DNA of 64,000 nucleotides from Paguma larvata (lineage: Eukaryota; Chordata; Mammalia; Carnivora; Viverridae): NCBI GenBank assembly GCA_030068075.1, contig CM057836.1, positions 66,811,788 through 66,875,787 of the forward strand. Direction: 5' to 3'. Made by a program: the position numbers and the translations under genes. Positions 1 through 9,979 of this stretch are shown one piece after another (the first letter of the stretch is position 1; every line of letters begins with the position of its first letter). The notes beneath the pieces are model-generated. The model did not search any database. It was not told the DNA's origin and saw nothing but the letters and a program-made list of their open reading frames with translations.

Positions 1-258
1 AGAACCATGCCCAGTGACCTATGGACCCTTCCTCAGCCAATTGGCTAGGGTCACGACCATCACCCCTCCCACTGCCCCTAGACCCCTTTAAAACTATTGT
101 GTTTTTGGAACGGGCTCTCTCTCTCTCTCGACCCACCACACTGCTGCATCGGTGCGGTAGGAGATTGAGTTCGAGCTAGCTCGATTAAAGGCTCTTTGTT
201 CTTGCATCGGACTTGGCTCCCTGGTGGTTCTTGGGGTCCCCGAATTCTGGGCATAACA
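1..258 (+). mobile_element. Right part of an endogenous retroviral LTR (cut by window edge)
   Basis: This looks like the promoter-proximal half of a retroviral long terminal repeat read on the plus strand. Visible landmarks in order are a CCAAT-type box (around 38-45), a TTTAAAA TATA-like box near 90, a CT-rich start of R, an ATTAAA poly(A)-signal-like hexamer near 184 and a U5-like end finishing in CA at 258. SINE tail sequence starts directly afterwards, so the LTR appears to have inserted into a SINE. The left end lies outside the window, so neither the TG start nor the target duplication can be checked. No viral coding sequence is present. Confidence 0.6.
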
Positions 259-321
259 GAGCCTGCTTCGGATTCTGTGTTTCCTTCTCTCTCTGCCCTT
301 CCCCTGCTCACGCTGTCTCTA
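259..321 (+). mobile_element. CanSINE fragment between two LTRs (central part)
   Basis: The sequence matches the central 'GAGCCTGCTTCGGATTCTGTG' and CT-rich linker of the felid tRNA-Lys SINE. It stops at 321, where a second LTR begins, and resumes at 689. The tRNA-like head is missing and would lie left of the first LTR, outside the window. Confidence 0.75.
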
Positions 322-688
322 TGATAGAGGCCAAAAGGTGTTTGTTCCTGTGATAAAGGCCAAAAGGTTTCTGTTTATGTTTCCTGTATCCCCTGGAGTT
401 TCTGTTTCTCAGCGCTAGCTCCAGACTTAAACGAGCCAATCGAAAGAAGACACGGCCATCCGGACTCAAACAAACAAAGAGAAGGGCAGAGACAGCTCAT
501 GTAACCGTACAATGCTATAAAAAGAGAATTGAATCCCGAGAGCGGGGTCCTTACCCTAAAGGAGGCCACTGCACTGGTGCTCTGGGTTTGGACCCTAGCT
601 CGAGCTAGCTAATAAATCTCCTATGCTTTTGCAGCCTCGGCTTCTGGAACTTTCTGTTCTTGGGTATTTGGGGTCTCGAACCCTTACA
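322..688 (+). mobile_element. Solo LTR (367 bp) inserted in a CanSINE
   Basis: The element begins TGATAG and ends TTACA, with TG...CA termini typical of LTRs. The first about 60 bases hold two imperfect copies of a roughly 30-bp motif ('GGCCAAAAGG' in both), probably a U3 repeat. A TATAAAA box lies near 516 and an AATAAA signal near 611, giving an R region of ordinary size. The flanks are TCTCTA (316-321) and TTTCTA (689-694), a 6-bp target duplication with one mismatch. SINE sequence continues on both sides. There is no internal viral sequence, so this is a solo LTR left by recombination. The family is not identified; a 6-bp duplication would suit a class II retrovirus. Confidence 0.75.
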
Positions 689-735
689 TTTCTATGTCTC
701 TCAAAAATAAATAAACGTTAAAAAAATTGGAAAAA
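689..735 (+). mobile_element. CanSINE tail (continuation of 259-321)
   Basis: 'TCTCTCAAAAATAAATAAAC' and a short A-rich run form the diagnostic felid SINE tail. This completes the SINE interrupted by the LTR at 322-688. Confidence 0.75.
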
Positions 736-1127
736 AGAAAAAATGTGGTTTTCTCTCATTGAGTAGAATATATTAATTGTGGAGTAATATAAAATTTTAG
801 GGAAAAAATAATTGAACTTCTTCAAATTCCATTTATGAAGATGCAAGCCTTGCTAACAAATTTGTTTCATTCATCTCTGCAGTTTGTATATATATACACA
901 CATATGTACATATTAAAATATATACATATACATAACAAAATGGGATTGATGAGGGAACATAAGGCAGGCTGAGGGCAAAGTACAAGCTAGCACCCTTGCC
1001 CTTGCACAAGTGGGACATGTATGATATTCACTCCCAGCCAGCCAAAAACAGGAAAGGACAAAAAACAAAGATTAAACTGATAAGACTCTTCCCCAGTTTA
1101 CAAGAAAAAGGCAATCCCATCAATAGT
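736..1127. other. Unassigned AT-rich sequence with a TA/CA microsatellite
   Basis: An impure alternating purine-pyrimidine tract (TA, CA and TG units) lies at 885-934. The remainder shows no recognisable gene or repeat. Confidence 0.5.
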
Positions 1128-1436
1128 CCAGGAACTCCCTACTGTCTTAATGTTAATGCTTTGCTAGAGGGAAAAACAATCTTAGCTTGAAAATAGCTAG
1201 ACCTCCAGTAATCTGTGAGTCTTTAGCATATGAAAGTCTCTTTGGAAACTTCCCTTTTGACTTCACTTAGCCCAAGTCCATAGTAAATAGCCAGTCATTT
1301 TTCACAGCCCCAGAGCAGCTCTTTCTGCCCACAGGTCCATCCCTGTGCTTTAACAAAATCACCTTCTTGCACAAAGATGTCTTCAAGAATTCTTTCTTGG
1401 CCATCAGCTCAGAACCCCACGATCACCCCCAAACGC
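1128..1436 (+). mobile_element. ERV LTR, same family as 34422-34728
   Basis: This segment can be aligned by eye over most of its length with 34422-34728. Shared blocks include 'CTTTGCTAGAGGG', 'GCATATGAAA', 'CAGCTCTTTCTGCCCA', 'AAGAATTCTTTCTTGGCCAT' and 'CACCCCCAAAC'. The poly(A) signal AATAAA is mutated to AACAAA near 1353 here but is intact in the second copy. Layout (AT-rich U3, signal, then a pyrimidine-rich U5 ending in a C-run) fits a retroviral LTR in plus orientation. Exact TG/CA boundaries and target duplication are not clear. Compared with the second copy it carries 'AATGTTAATGCT' as an extra block near 1150. Confidence 0.65.
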
Positions 1437-3045
1437 CATCAGGATCATCTCACATATACTGTTTTATTTTGCAATTAATGTACTGTTTTATAAATGCAAT
1501 TTACATTTATACTTAAAATTCATTTCTATATAAATAAATACATATTATAATATGAAGTGTTGCATGGTATCCATTTTTTGATTTTCCAAAACTTATTTAG
1601 CCAGTCCAATGTGGTAGAACATTAGGATTTTTTTCTTTTTTCTTAATGTGTCATTAACATTTAAAATAATATCCCTGCATTTACATCTTTGAACACATTT
1701 CATTTCCTGAAGACAAATTCCTGGTACATGCCCTTAAGTTTTTTCATACACATTTCCAAATCGCCTTTCTGAAAGTTTGCCCTGGGTAATGCTGACACCA
1801 GAATTTAAAAAAGCCTCTCTTCACAAAGGAAGATTATAAAGTAAAGAAGGGAAGGGAATCCTGTGTCTGCAAGTGGGAACGTAAGGTTTTGTGGTGAATA
1901 TGAAAGTTAATCCAGGATTAAAGAAAAAGCATTTCATGGGAAAGAGGAGATGAACTGTGGGTAATGCTTTGATATTGTTGTTATTCCTCTTTGAAATCAC
2001 ATTTGAGTTGAAAAGAATTTCAATGTGCAAACTGGAAAGGAGCCTCATCCTTCTTGCTGAAAATCACTCCTTCTTTCCTCCTGGGACATCATGGGACACC
2101 CATCTCTCCGGCAAGTGCAAACTCCTGCACGCAGTTCCTAAGGGGATGGTATACTTCTTTCTACTCACATTTCCATTTCAATAACTGTTAAGTCATCTAC
2201 TAACCAAATCAATTTAAATGACAAATATTCGGGTGAATGAAATACAGTAAACTCAAATGTGGTTTTCCTGGGCCCTCACTGAAAGTAGGACTTTATGCGC
2301 ACATTCTGTTCCTTGCCCTTTCTCCTCTCCTTGCCTGTCAGCAGTACAAACTTTCCTGATTTCTTGCATAGAGAAAATGAGAAGGGTCCCAAGGGTAATA
2401 ATGGTTCCCTTCTAATTAGAGATAAGTCCTGTCCCAGGTACAAGTTTTCTCTTACTGAGAACCAAAGAATGCATCCCAAGTGGTATTTGATTGGGAGGAT
2501 GACGAAGAATAATTTTTAAGCCTAAATAAGTTTGCCTTTTCTAGTTTCCCTTTTGTACCAAAAATGCTGTTACTGGTGAGCTACTAAAAGTCTCCTCTTT
2601 CTTCTGGCAGTATATGCAGAGAAAGTAGAACAGCAGACAGCCTTTGTTGCTCTTTTGCAATTTTAACAAATTGCCTTTTGTATGTGTCTAAGCAAAAGCA
2701 AAACTCCTCCTTTTGCAGTGATCAAAACCTAAAAACAAAGCCTTGTTGATTGACTAAGTTTTTCAATTTCTAATTAGAAAATTTTGTTCTTACCTTTGTA
2801 GATACCATAAATCAACCCCTTTCACTTCGAAGCTAAAAGGCAAAGATCCTTTGAATCTCTAAGTTATGACACATACTAAACAAAGACAAGCTAGGCTTTG
2901 ATGTTCTCTTTGGTTCAAACTTATGCTGCAAACAAGAAGAAATAACACCTCAGCCATCAACTCCTGAATCTTTCACAAGGAAATTAGCCCCTCTGAGGAA
3001 GAATTATCATCTTCTTCCAAGGGAATGTTTTATTAAAACATGTTA
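1437..3045. other. Mostly unassigned; possible L1 relic at 1550-1805
   Basis: Around 1550-1805 the reading resembles a very old antisense L1 ORF2 C-terminal region (Alu-free, AT-rich, with the style 'ccctgcatttacatctttgaacaca'), but divergence is high. The rest to 3045 looks like single-copy AT-rich DNA. Translated frames here are short and overlap on both strands, so I do not call a gene. Confidence 0.35.
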
Positions 3046-3090
3046 ACAAACAACAACAACAACAAAAAAGAAAACAAACAAACAAATAAA
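3046..3090. repeat. CAA/CAAA simple repeat
   Basis: An A-rich tract of CAA and CAAA units. It could be a decayed A-tail or a plain microsatellite. Confidence 0.7.
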
Positions 3091-3099
3091 AGCTTCCAT

Positions 3100-3229
3100 T
3101 AATGAGAATCTACTATGTTCAAGGCATTCTGGTTTAGTACATAAAGAAAAAAAAATATTCCTACAAAACTCTTACCACCATTCAACAAGTTGATTTTTTA
3201 TTAGACTCCATTTTAAAAAGAATAAAGTT
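3100..3229 (-). mobile_element. MIR relic, antisense (left part, split by SINE)
   Basis: 'CTACTATGTTCAAGGCATTC' and the following CC/CT-rich stretch resemble the 3' part of the mammalian-wide MIR SINE read in reverse. The matching other half lies at 4062-4196. Between them sits a CanSINE that is itself interrupted by an LTR. Confidence 0.55.
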
Positions 3230-3324
3230 GGCGTGCCTGGGTGGCTCAGTTGGCTAAGTGTCTGACTCTTGATTTCGGCTCAGGTAGTGATCCTAGGGTC
3301 GTGGGATCAGCCCCATGTTGGGAA
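3230..3324 (+). mobile_element. CanSINE, 5' half (tRNA-like head)
   Basis: The head 'GCGTGCCTGGGTGGCTCAGT' carries the A-box-like region of the tRNA-Lys-derived promoter. A degraded B-box follows near 3300. The copy is broken after 'CCCCATGTTGGGAA' by the LTR at 3325-3954. Confidence 0.9.
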
Positions 3325-3954
3325 TGTTGTAGGTTAACAAACCTGAGTCAATAATAAAAACCATTAACTGGCTGTTTTGGCTTATATAAATTGCTTTGCA
3401 AATGCATCTCCCTATTTACTGTTCTGACCAACTGTATGATAACTGCTAACACATTGAGATAGAAGCCTATGCAGTTCCCTGTTAGTTACCAGAAGGGGTT
3501 AACTGCCTGTCTCACTCCTGTAACTTCGCCTGCTTGCTACATAGCTAACTGAGATTGCAGTGAGCTCTCACCCTACTGTTTTGAGCTGATAAAAGGAAGG
3601 TCAACATGCAAGAAGTCACGTAACTGCTGTCCCGCGGTGTCTGGAGTGTCTAACTGTAACTGGTCATTTCAAAGCTCACTTAAGACAAAGAACCTTGAAG
3701 CGATAGGCCCCCGCCAAAGGTAACATCTATGTAATTGGCTACCAAAAAATGTTGTAAATTATAATTGGTTAACTAATTTATGATGTACCCTAACTTGCTA
3801 AAACCCATGTAAACCCACTGCTGCCTTTGTTCAGGGCCATTCTCTTCATTTTCTCCTTAACATCAGGAGATCAGGTTTGGCCCGGCTGTAAATAAAATCT
3901 TGCCTCGCTTCTATTTGGCATTTGGTGGTCTTTTTTCGACAACACCCTGCAACA
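3325..3954 (+). mobile_element. Solo LTR (630 bp) with exact 5-bp target duplication
   Basis: The termini TGTTGTAGG and CCTGCAACA are inverted repeats with one mismatch. GGGAA stands immediately before (3320-3324) and after (3955-3959), an exact 5-bp target duplication. SINE sequence resumes directly on the other side. GATAAAAGG near 3588 may be the TATA element and AATAAA near 3891 the poly(A) signal, so the LTR is in plus orientation. No internal viral region is present, so this is a solo LTR from homologous recombination. Family not identified; a 5-bp duplication suits class I or ERV-L-type elements. Confidence 0.88.
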
Positions 3955-4060
3955 GGGAAGAGAGGCTGCTTGGGATTCTCTCTCTCTTTCTCTCTCCTTT
4001 TGTCCCTCTATCCCTCTCTTGCACTCTCTCTCTCAAATAAAAATAAAAATAAAAATAAAG
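3955..4060 (+). mobile_element. CanSINE, 3' half with (AAATA)n tail
   Basis: After the duplicated GGGAA, the SINE continues with 'GAGGCTGCTTGGGATTCTCT', the CT-rich linker and an (AAATA) tail at 4035-4060. Possible weak SINE target duplications are AAAAGAATAAAGTT (before 3230) and AAAAGAGCAAATTG (after the tail). Confidence 0.88.
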
Positions 4061-4061
4061 A

Positions 4062-4196
4062 AAAAGAGCAAATTGAACATCAAAGTGACTTAGAAACTTG
4101 TTGATGGTCACACAGTAAGTGATGAAGCTAACATTTGAACCGACATATATTTCACTCCAAAATCCATGTCCTCTCTACCATCCACATTGCAACATT
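4062..4196 (-). mobile_element. MIR relic, antisense (right part)
   Basis: 'GGTCACACAGTAAGTGATGA' followed by a 'TTTGAACCGACA' and 'CCATGTCCTCTC' context is the reverse of the MIR core and its tRNA-like part. It continues the relic at 3100-3229. Confidence 0.65.
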
Positions 4197-5172
4197 GTAG
4201 AATTGGTATAACACAGGGACTTAGGGCTGCAAATGATTAAATAAATCATTTTCCTCTGAGTAATTTTTAAGCAAAGAGAGTTAATGTGAATGGAAGAAAT
4301 AGAGACATTTTACATTTTTGGAGCTCCATTTTACAAAATGGAGCTCACTCAAGTTTACTAGGAAATGTTTTATCCACACTGTAGAACAATGATATATTCT
4401 TGAAAAAGACAGTATGGTGACATTTACATTTTAAAATGTTGATTCTTATCCTATGCAGGATGAGTGTAGTATGTCCAACAAATTAAGAAGATTCTGGATA
4501 TGGTCTTGGTAATGGAAACAATTGGAGAATCCAAGAGATCTGTCTCAGGAAGACCAATGGATTTGGTAGTAGATTAACTGGGGGAGTAAAAGACAATGGC
4601 TTAATTAAACATGTTTTCTATTTTGAAAATCTAAAGGAATGTGTGTGTCACTATTAGAAACTAGGAGATGAGAGACCAGAGAATGCACATCTCCACCCAT
4701 GGCAGTCTGTAGCAAGGAAAACCTTAATGCTAGATTCCCCAGGGTAGTAGAGAAAGATTACTGAGATATGAGTACGTGCAATTTGGAGAGGTTGTGACAC
4801 TATTTTCAAGGATCGGAAGTTTATCCATTCTAGAATCAAAAGTAAAAATTATAGTGCTCTAATTCATAAAAACTCTGACTTCAAGAATTTCATCTGTAAG
4901 TTCTGGGAATGTGTAAAAATGAAGTTTATCTAAAAGAAACACAATCACTTTCTCATCAAAAGTTCAACACTCTGCTGTACACACTCTGCTATAACTTCAT
5001 AAGGTGAGGACTTTGAATACAATCAATAAAAGAAACCAATATGAACCAGTCAGGGGCCTAATCCTAATATTCAGATCAACTGCTTGACTTAGGTTAGGTT
5101 TAGGAAGCAACAAATCCATCCATTTTTGTTTGCCCCTTTTTAATTCATATTGTTGGCAGGTTGACTCTAAAG
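4197..5172. other. Unassigned AT-rich DNA; perfect short palindrome at 4321-4346
   Basis: A 12-bp perfect inverted repeat with a 2-bp spacer (GAGCTCCATTTT / AAAATGGAGCTC) occupies 4321-4346. Otherwise no recognisable repeat or gene. Confidence 0.5.
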
Positions 5173-5358
5173 CAGTGATTTCAATCACATTTGAATCACA
5201 TTAGATGAAATGAAAAGAAAGGAAAAAAAATTCAGATGTTGAGTCAGGCCGTCCCTCAGATACATTAAATCAGAATCTCTACTGATGACATCAGGACTCG
5301 GAAATTTAAAAATGCTCTCCAGGTGATAATGCTCTATAGCCAGGGTTGAAAACCAGTG
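5173..5358 (+). mobile_element. hAT-Charlie MITE relic (MER20-like)
   Basis: The ends CAGTGATTTCAA and TTGAAAACCAGTG are imperfect terminal inverted repeats. The interior 'AATCAGAATCTCTACTGATG' and 'CTCTCCAGGTGATAATGCT' match the style of MER20/MER58 non-autonomous hAT elements. The flanks CTCTAAAG and CTTTAAGG look like a diverged 8-bp hAT target duplication. Orientation is arbitrary. Confidence 0.65.
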
Positions 5359-6099
5359 CTTTAAGGAACTGCCATTCTGGAAAAATATTCTTCATATTCT
5401 TTAATCTGTCCTTTTTAACTCTCATGACTGTAAGTTAATTCATTTTCATTTACATTTCATTTGGGCCACCATGTTTTGTTTGAGAAACATTTAACATGGA
5501 GTTTTATGTTTTGCAGAATTGGAATCTGCAGAATTGGATCCATCAGCAGGCTGCCCTCACCTCCTGGGGTTTGATTGGCAGGAACATGTTTTCCTGTGGA
5601 GTTCTGCCAATAGCATTTGTGTACAACAAACAAGGCCAAGTCTCGGGAAAGGTTTGGGCTGGATAAAATGACAGACACTTTGGCAGAAGCTTTCATTATT
5701 TAGCACAGGATTGTGAATTATTAATCAAATTGTATAGTGAGGACCTAGAAAGTTGAAATGGTACCATGAGTCTCACCAATGATTAGGTTCAATATATTAT
5801 TAATTAGATCACTGAAGAATATAATATGCAAATATTGTATTGGAACTAGTCAGCTAAGGCCAACTGTGGCAAATTTTACTTGATAATTTGCATGTTATAC
5901 ACCAGGTGTAGAAAGTAATAGATCAGGAATGGTTGGCTTTGCTACATGAGAGATTTCAGGAACCTAAGCCCTGAGAAAACGACAGGTACTATTCTTAAAG
6001 CTTCGTAACGATTTCATAGGGAACCCTTCTTAAAAGACATTGTAGTAGGCTGATATCCCAATATGGACTTGTTATTTACTAACTATATTTACAGATTTT
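5359..6099. other. Nothing recognised
   Basis: AT-rich, no clear repeat, no plausible exon. A 79-codon frame on the minus strand has no recognisable homology. Confidence 0.4.
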
Positions 6100-6107
6100 C
6101 TCATTTC

Positions 6108-6328
6108 TACTTAAATTTTTTTTTAACATTTATTCATTTCTGAGAGACAGAGAGAGACAGGGTGTGAGTGAAAGAGGAGCAGAGAGAGAGGGAGACACAG
6201 AATCTGAAGCAGGTTCCAGGCTCTGAGCTGTCAGAACAGGGCCCAAAAAGGGGCTTAAACTCAGGGAATGTGAGATCATGACCTGAGCTGAAATTGGACG
6301 CTTAACCAACTGAGCCACCCAGGTGCCC
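6108..6328 (-). mobile_element. CanSINE, antisense
   Basis: Read on the minus strand it has the full order: head ending at 6328 (complement of 'TGAGCCACCCAGGTGCCC'), body, CT linker and A-tail at the low-coordinate end. CTCATTTC flanks both sides (6100-6107 and 6331-6338), consistent with the target duplication. Confidence 0.93.
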
Positions 6329-6338
6329 TCCTCATTTC

Positions 6339-6659
6339 CATTTTTTAAAGCCAAGGAAAAAATTATGTCACTTCTGAAGGTTTCCTTTCCTTCCATGGTA
6401 ATATTTTCATCCAGTCCTCTGTTCCAACTTCACCCTAGATCATTAAAAAGCATCGAACTGAAAATCTAATGACTAGGTTTTTGCCACTCACAAAGTCTAA
6501 TAACTTGAGCCTCTATTTTCTTAAAATAAATACATATATTACTTTTTCCCACTGATTATTATACAATATAGGTATAAGTATAATAGGAGTCAAAATGTAC
6601 AAACATGCTACTCTTAGAGTATGTATGAATTTAATTCATTGTTATGATTCCTAATGCCA
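6339..6659. other. Nothing recognised
   Basis: Short AT-rich interval between the SINE and the L2 relic, without clear features. Confidence 0.4.
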
Positions 6660-7915
6660 CTTCCAGACTACTGCTCTCCTGTATACTCACCAGAATTCCC
6701 TCATTGGTATTAAGACATGCTCAGTCTTCCTGACCTAAACACACACATTTTTATACACATGGATACTTCTTCAGAAGTTATAGCCTCCTATGTCTATTAC
6801 CTTAACTCCCTTGTCCCCATTTTTGTCAAATTTCTTAGAAGTTGGCCATATGTATTGAATCCTCACCTCCCACTCCACTTTGGCTTCTGCTTCCATAACT
6901 TTGTTGACATTAATCTTACTTGTGTCACTAATGATTTTTATGTCATTAAATCTAAGGTTTTTGTTGTTGTTGTTGTTGTTGTTGTTGTTTGTTCTTGTCT
7001 TAATTCTTAGGAGATTTGAACACTAATGATAACATTTTTCTTCTTGATACTCTTATCTTCCTTTAGATTCACTTTCTGATTTCCTCTTGTTTGAAAGGTC
7101 ATTATTTTCATTCTAATTTATAGGCTCATCTGCCTTTACCTGGCTATTAGCTGTTGACATAGTGACAAATTTGGAACTCTTGTATTTTCTTTACCACAAC
7201 ATATTGTCATATATCACATATATTGCCGATCTTCCCAGCCTAATCTCTAGCTATGAAATTAATTCATTACATGCTTCTGACTTTCAGATATATATCCTCA
7301 GCAAAGACATACACTCTCTGGTTCATACCCACTTAACTAATCAAAAATTATCCATAAAATCATCATGTCCAATTTAAACTCATACTATTCTCCCTAAAAT
7401 CTTTGCATCGTCTCCTGTCTCAATAAATGGAATTCATATCCATCCAATTCTGTCAATTAAAAATTACAGTCATCTCTGCTACCCCTGTTTCTTTTATATG
7501 CTATATTTAATTTATTATGTTTCTTTTTAACCTCTTAAATGTCTAGTTTTCATCCACTTCACTGTATTTTCACCATCTATGCCCTAGTTCAAGATACTAT
7601 TCCTTTTCATCTGGACTATTAACACAGTATCCAAAATATTCTCTCACAACCACTGTGCCATCCTGTTACTGGTTCTCCATATTGCAATAAGACTAATTTA
7701 TCAAGATGTGATTCCGTTCATTTTATTTTCCGCTTTGCTTAAAATATCTTAATGTTATCACATTATGCTAAACATAAAACCTGAAAATTCTTAACATGAC
7801 CTAAGAGGCCTGTGTAATCTGATCAACTACTGTTTCTCTAGTCTCATCTGACACCACCCTCATCTTCATTTACTGCCCATGACACCAGCTTCCATTCGGC
7901 TTTTCTAAGACTTTA
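6660..7915 (+). mobile_element. L2 LINE relic, including decayed reverse transcriptase region
   Basis: Long pyrimidine-rich stretches match the ancient L2 LINE coding strand in order. 'CACTAATGATTTTTATGTCA' is the usual SND segment, 'CATGTCCAATTTAAACTCAT' the KLNMSKTELL-like segment, and the last part (7540-7915) corresponds to the end of the ORF. One frame at 7162-7377 still reads ...ASDFQIYI..., recalling the L2 catalytic YADD block; the motif is destroyed. A (GTT) microsatellite interrupts it at 6957-6990. It joins an antisense L1 at about 7916. The element is inactive. Confidence 0.75.
6957..6990. repeat. (GTT)n microsatellite
   Basis: About nine to ten GTT units inside the L2 relic, nearly pure, so probably length-variable. 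Confidence 0.95.
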
Positions 7916-8410
7916 TTTTTTAGAGAAGTTTTGGGTTCACAGGCAAAATTAAGCAGAAGGTACAGAGATTTCCCATATATTATCTGCTTCCACACTTGTG
8001 TAGCCTACCCCATTATCAATATCCCCCAACAGAGGGATGCATTTGGTCCAATCGATAAACCTACATGGACCTATCATAATCACCAAAGTCAATAGTTTAT
8101 ATTAGAGATGACTCTTGTACATTCTATGGGTTTGGACAAGTGTACAATGATATGCATACACCTTTAAAGCGGCATAAAGTATAGTTTCACTGTCCTAATA
8201 AAAACTTCTGTGCTCAGCCTATTCATCCTTACTTTCTCCTAACCTCTGGCAACCTTTGACCTTTTTACTGTCTTCATGGTTTGCCTTTTCCAGAATGTAA
8301 TACAGTTGGAAACATACACTACTGTAGCCTTTTCTGCTTACTTTATTTGATGTAGTAATATGCATTTAAGGTTTCTCCATGTTTTTTCATAGTTTGATAC
8401 CCCATTTCTT
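7916..8410 (-). mobile_element. L1 3' end, antisense (part 1)
   Basis: The sequence reads as the reverse complement of an L1 3' UTR and the end of ORF2; 'GGTTTGCCTTTTCCAGAATG' and 'TTTAAGGTTTCTCCATGTTT' are characteristic of old mammalian L1 read backwards. It is interrupted by a SINE and resumes at 8649. Confidence 0.8.
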
Positions 8411-8648
8411 TTTTTTTATTTAAGTTTTTATTTTATTATTCTTTATTTCGAGAGAGAGAGTGTGTGTGAGAGCATGAGTACAGAGGTGAAGGGTCAGAGG
8501 AAGAAGGAGAGAGACTCCCAAGCAGACTCTGTGCTTTGTTGTCAGCACAGAGCCCAACTAAGGGTTCAGTCCCATAAATGGTGAGATCATGACCTGAGCC
8601 AACATCAAGAGTTGGACACTCAGCAGACTGAGGTACCCAGGGACCCCA
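8411..8648 (-). mobile_element. CanSINE, antisense, inserted in L1
   Basis: A-tail at the low-coordinate side, GA-rich linker, then body and tRNA-like head near 8648. It is more diverged than the other copies. L1 sequence runs on either side and the repeated 'TTTCTTT' context at both junctions is compatible with a target duplication. Confidence 0.88.
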
Positions 8649-9094
8649 ACGACTCGTTTCTTTATTTCTTTTTAGCACTAAATAATATTCCATTGTCTGG
8701 ATATAGATAGCTTATGTATCCATTCACCTACTGAAGGAAATCTTGGTAACTTCCAGATTTGGGCAAGTTACAAATCAAGCTGGTATAAATATCTGGTCAC
8801 AGGTTTTTATATAGACATAAGTTTTTGCCTCACTTGGATAAATATTAAGGACAGTGATTGTTATATAAAATGATAAGAATATGTTTAGTTTTATATGAAA
8901 ATAGCCACAGCGTCTTCCAAAGTGGCTGTACATTGTGTTTTGCTTTTTGCATTCCCGCCAGTAACGAGTGAGAGCTCCTTTTGTTCCACGTCCTTGCCAG
9001 CACTAGGTGATGCCAGTGCACAGGGATCTGGTCCTTCAAATAAATGTGTAGTGATATCTCACTGTTGTTTTAATTTGTGATTCCCTAGTTTCAT
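8649..9094 (-). mobile_element. L1 3' end, antisense (part 2, ORF2 C-terminus)
   Basis: 'AATAATATTCCATTGTCTGG', 'CTTCCAAAGTGGCTGTACAT' and 'GGTGATGCCAGTGCACAGG' are reverse complements of the conserved L1 ORF2 C-terminal region. On the minus strand the peptide MEYYLVLKRNKE, typical of L1 ORF2 ends, is readable across the junction. The reading frame is broken and the copy is dead. Confidence 0.85.
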
Positions 9095-9100
9095 AGTTTA

Positions 9101-9135
9101 GTTTGCCTTTTCCAGAATGTCACATAGTTTGCAGC
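9101..9135 (-). repeat. Short duplicate of the L1 segment at 8280-8310
   Basis: 'GTTTGCCTTTTCCAGAATGT' at 9101 repeats the block at 8280 of the same antisense L1, followed by similar CA.ATAGTT sequence. It is probably a rearrangement scar or a second L1 fragment. Confidence 0.5.
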
Positions 9136-9954
9136 TTACAGCATGACCACATAATCAGGCTGGGATTCAGTAGAAGTTTGGTAAGATTGCCTATGTTCAG
9201 TCCTTAAAGAAATGAGTTAAACAGGAGAGTCTTATTCCAAATCAGAATGAAAAATGTATTCATGAACAAAACATAGCATAGAATAACAGACATCCTGACC
9301 CTTGGCAAAAGAATGTAACATATAACTGAATAATTACAAATATGAGAACAAATATGACTTCCCCTTTGGCCACTACAAAAAATTTTGCCAGACAAAGCAA
9401 CTATGGCAGAGAGAAGGGAGATTCTTAAGTGGGTATAATAATTTCCTAATTTGCAAATGGTGGGCCAGATTGGAGACTTCTAAAACTATGTATCTTTGTT
9501 TATTTTAGAAGGACCTGAAAATTAGGGAAGCAATTATTGATACCAAATACTATTTGCTTTTTAGTTATTTAAACAAAATTTAATATGTTCTGTGTTTTAA
9601 AGAAGTTTTAGCTTGCTTAGGTTTTTACTTATCAAAATATCAAATCAGAAATTGTCAAAAATATATACTTGATCATGTGTCAATAGCTTATTACTAAAAT
9701 GATCTCTATTAATTAAATGTAATACTCAACACCTAGCACAGGATCTGAAACTTAGTAAGCAAATGTTTAGCTAAACAAATCACTACTAAACAAATCTCAG
9801 TTGAAATTTAAATTTAAATTACAGGAATCCTAACTGTCTACACATCAATAACACCAACTTTTTTCATAGATGAGAATTAGATAGTCTTGAATCCCCTTAG
9901 CTTTAAATCCTTAGTGAGTTTTCTTTTCTTTCAATGAAAAGAAAAAATTTTAAA
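9136..9954. other. Nothing recognised
   Basis: AT-rich DNA with no clear repeats and no exon-like frame. Confidence 0.4.
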
Positions 9955-9979
9955 TAATTTTTAATTATTAAAAACAATT

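Noticed and set aside
3230..3324. Possible tRNA gene (A-box and B-box-like sequence in this and other SINE heads)
   Set aside because: These are tRNA-Lys-derived SINE promoters: no cloverleaf, no complete acceptor stem, and they are followed by SINE body.
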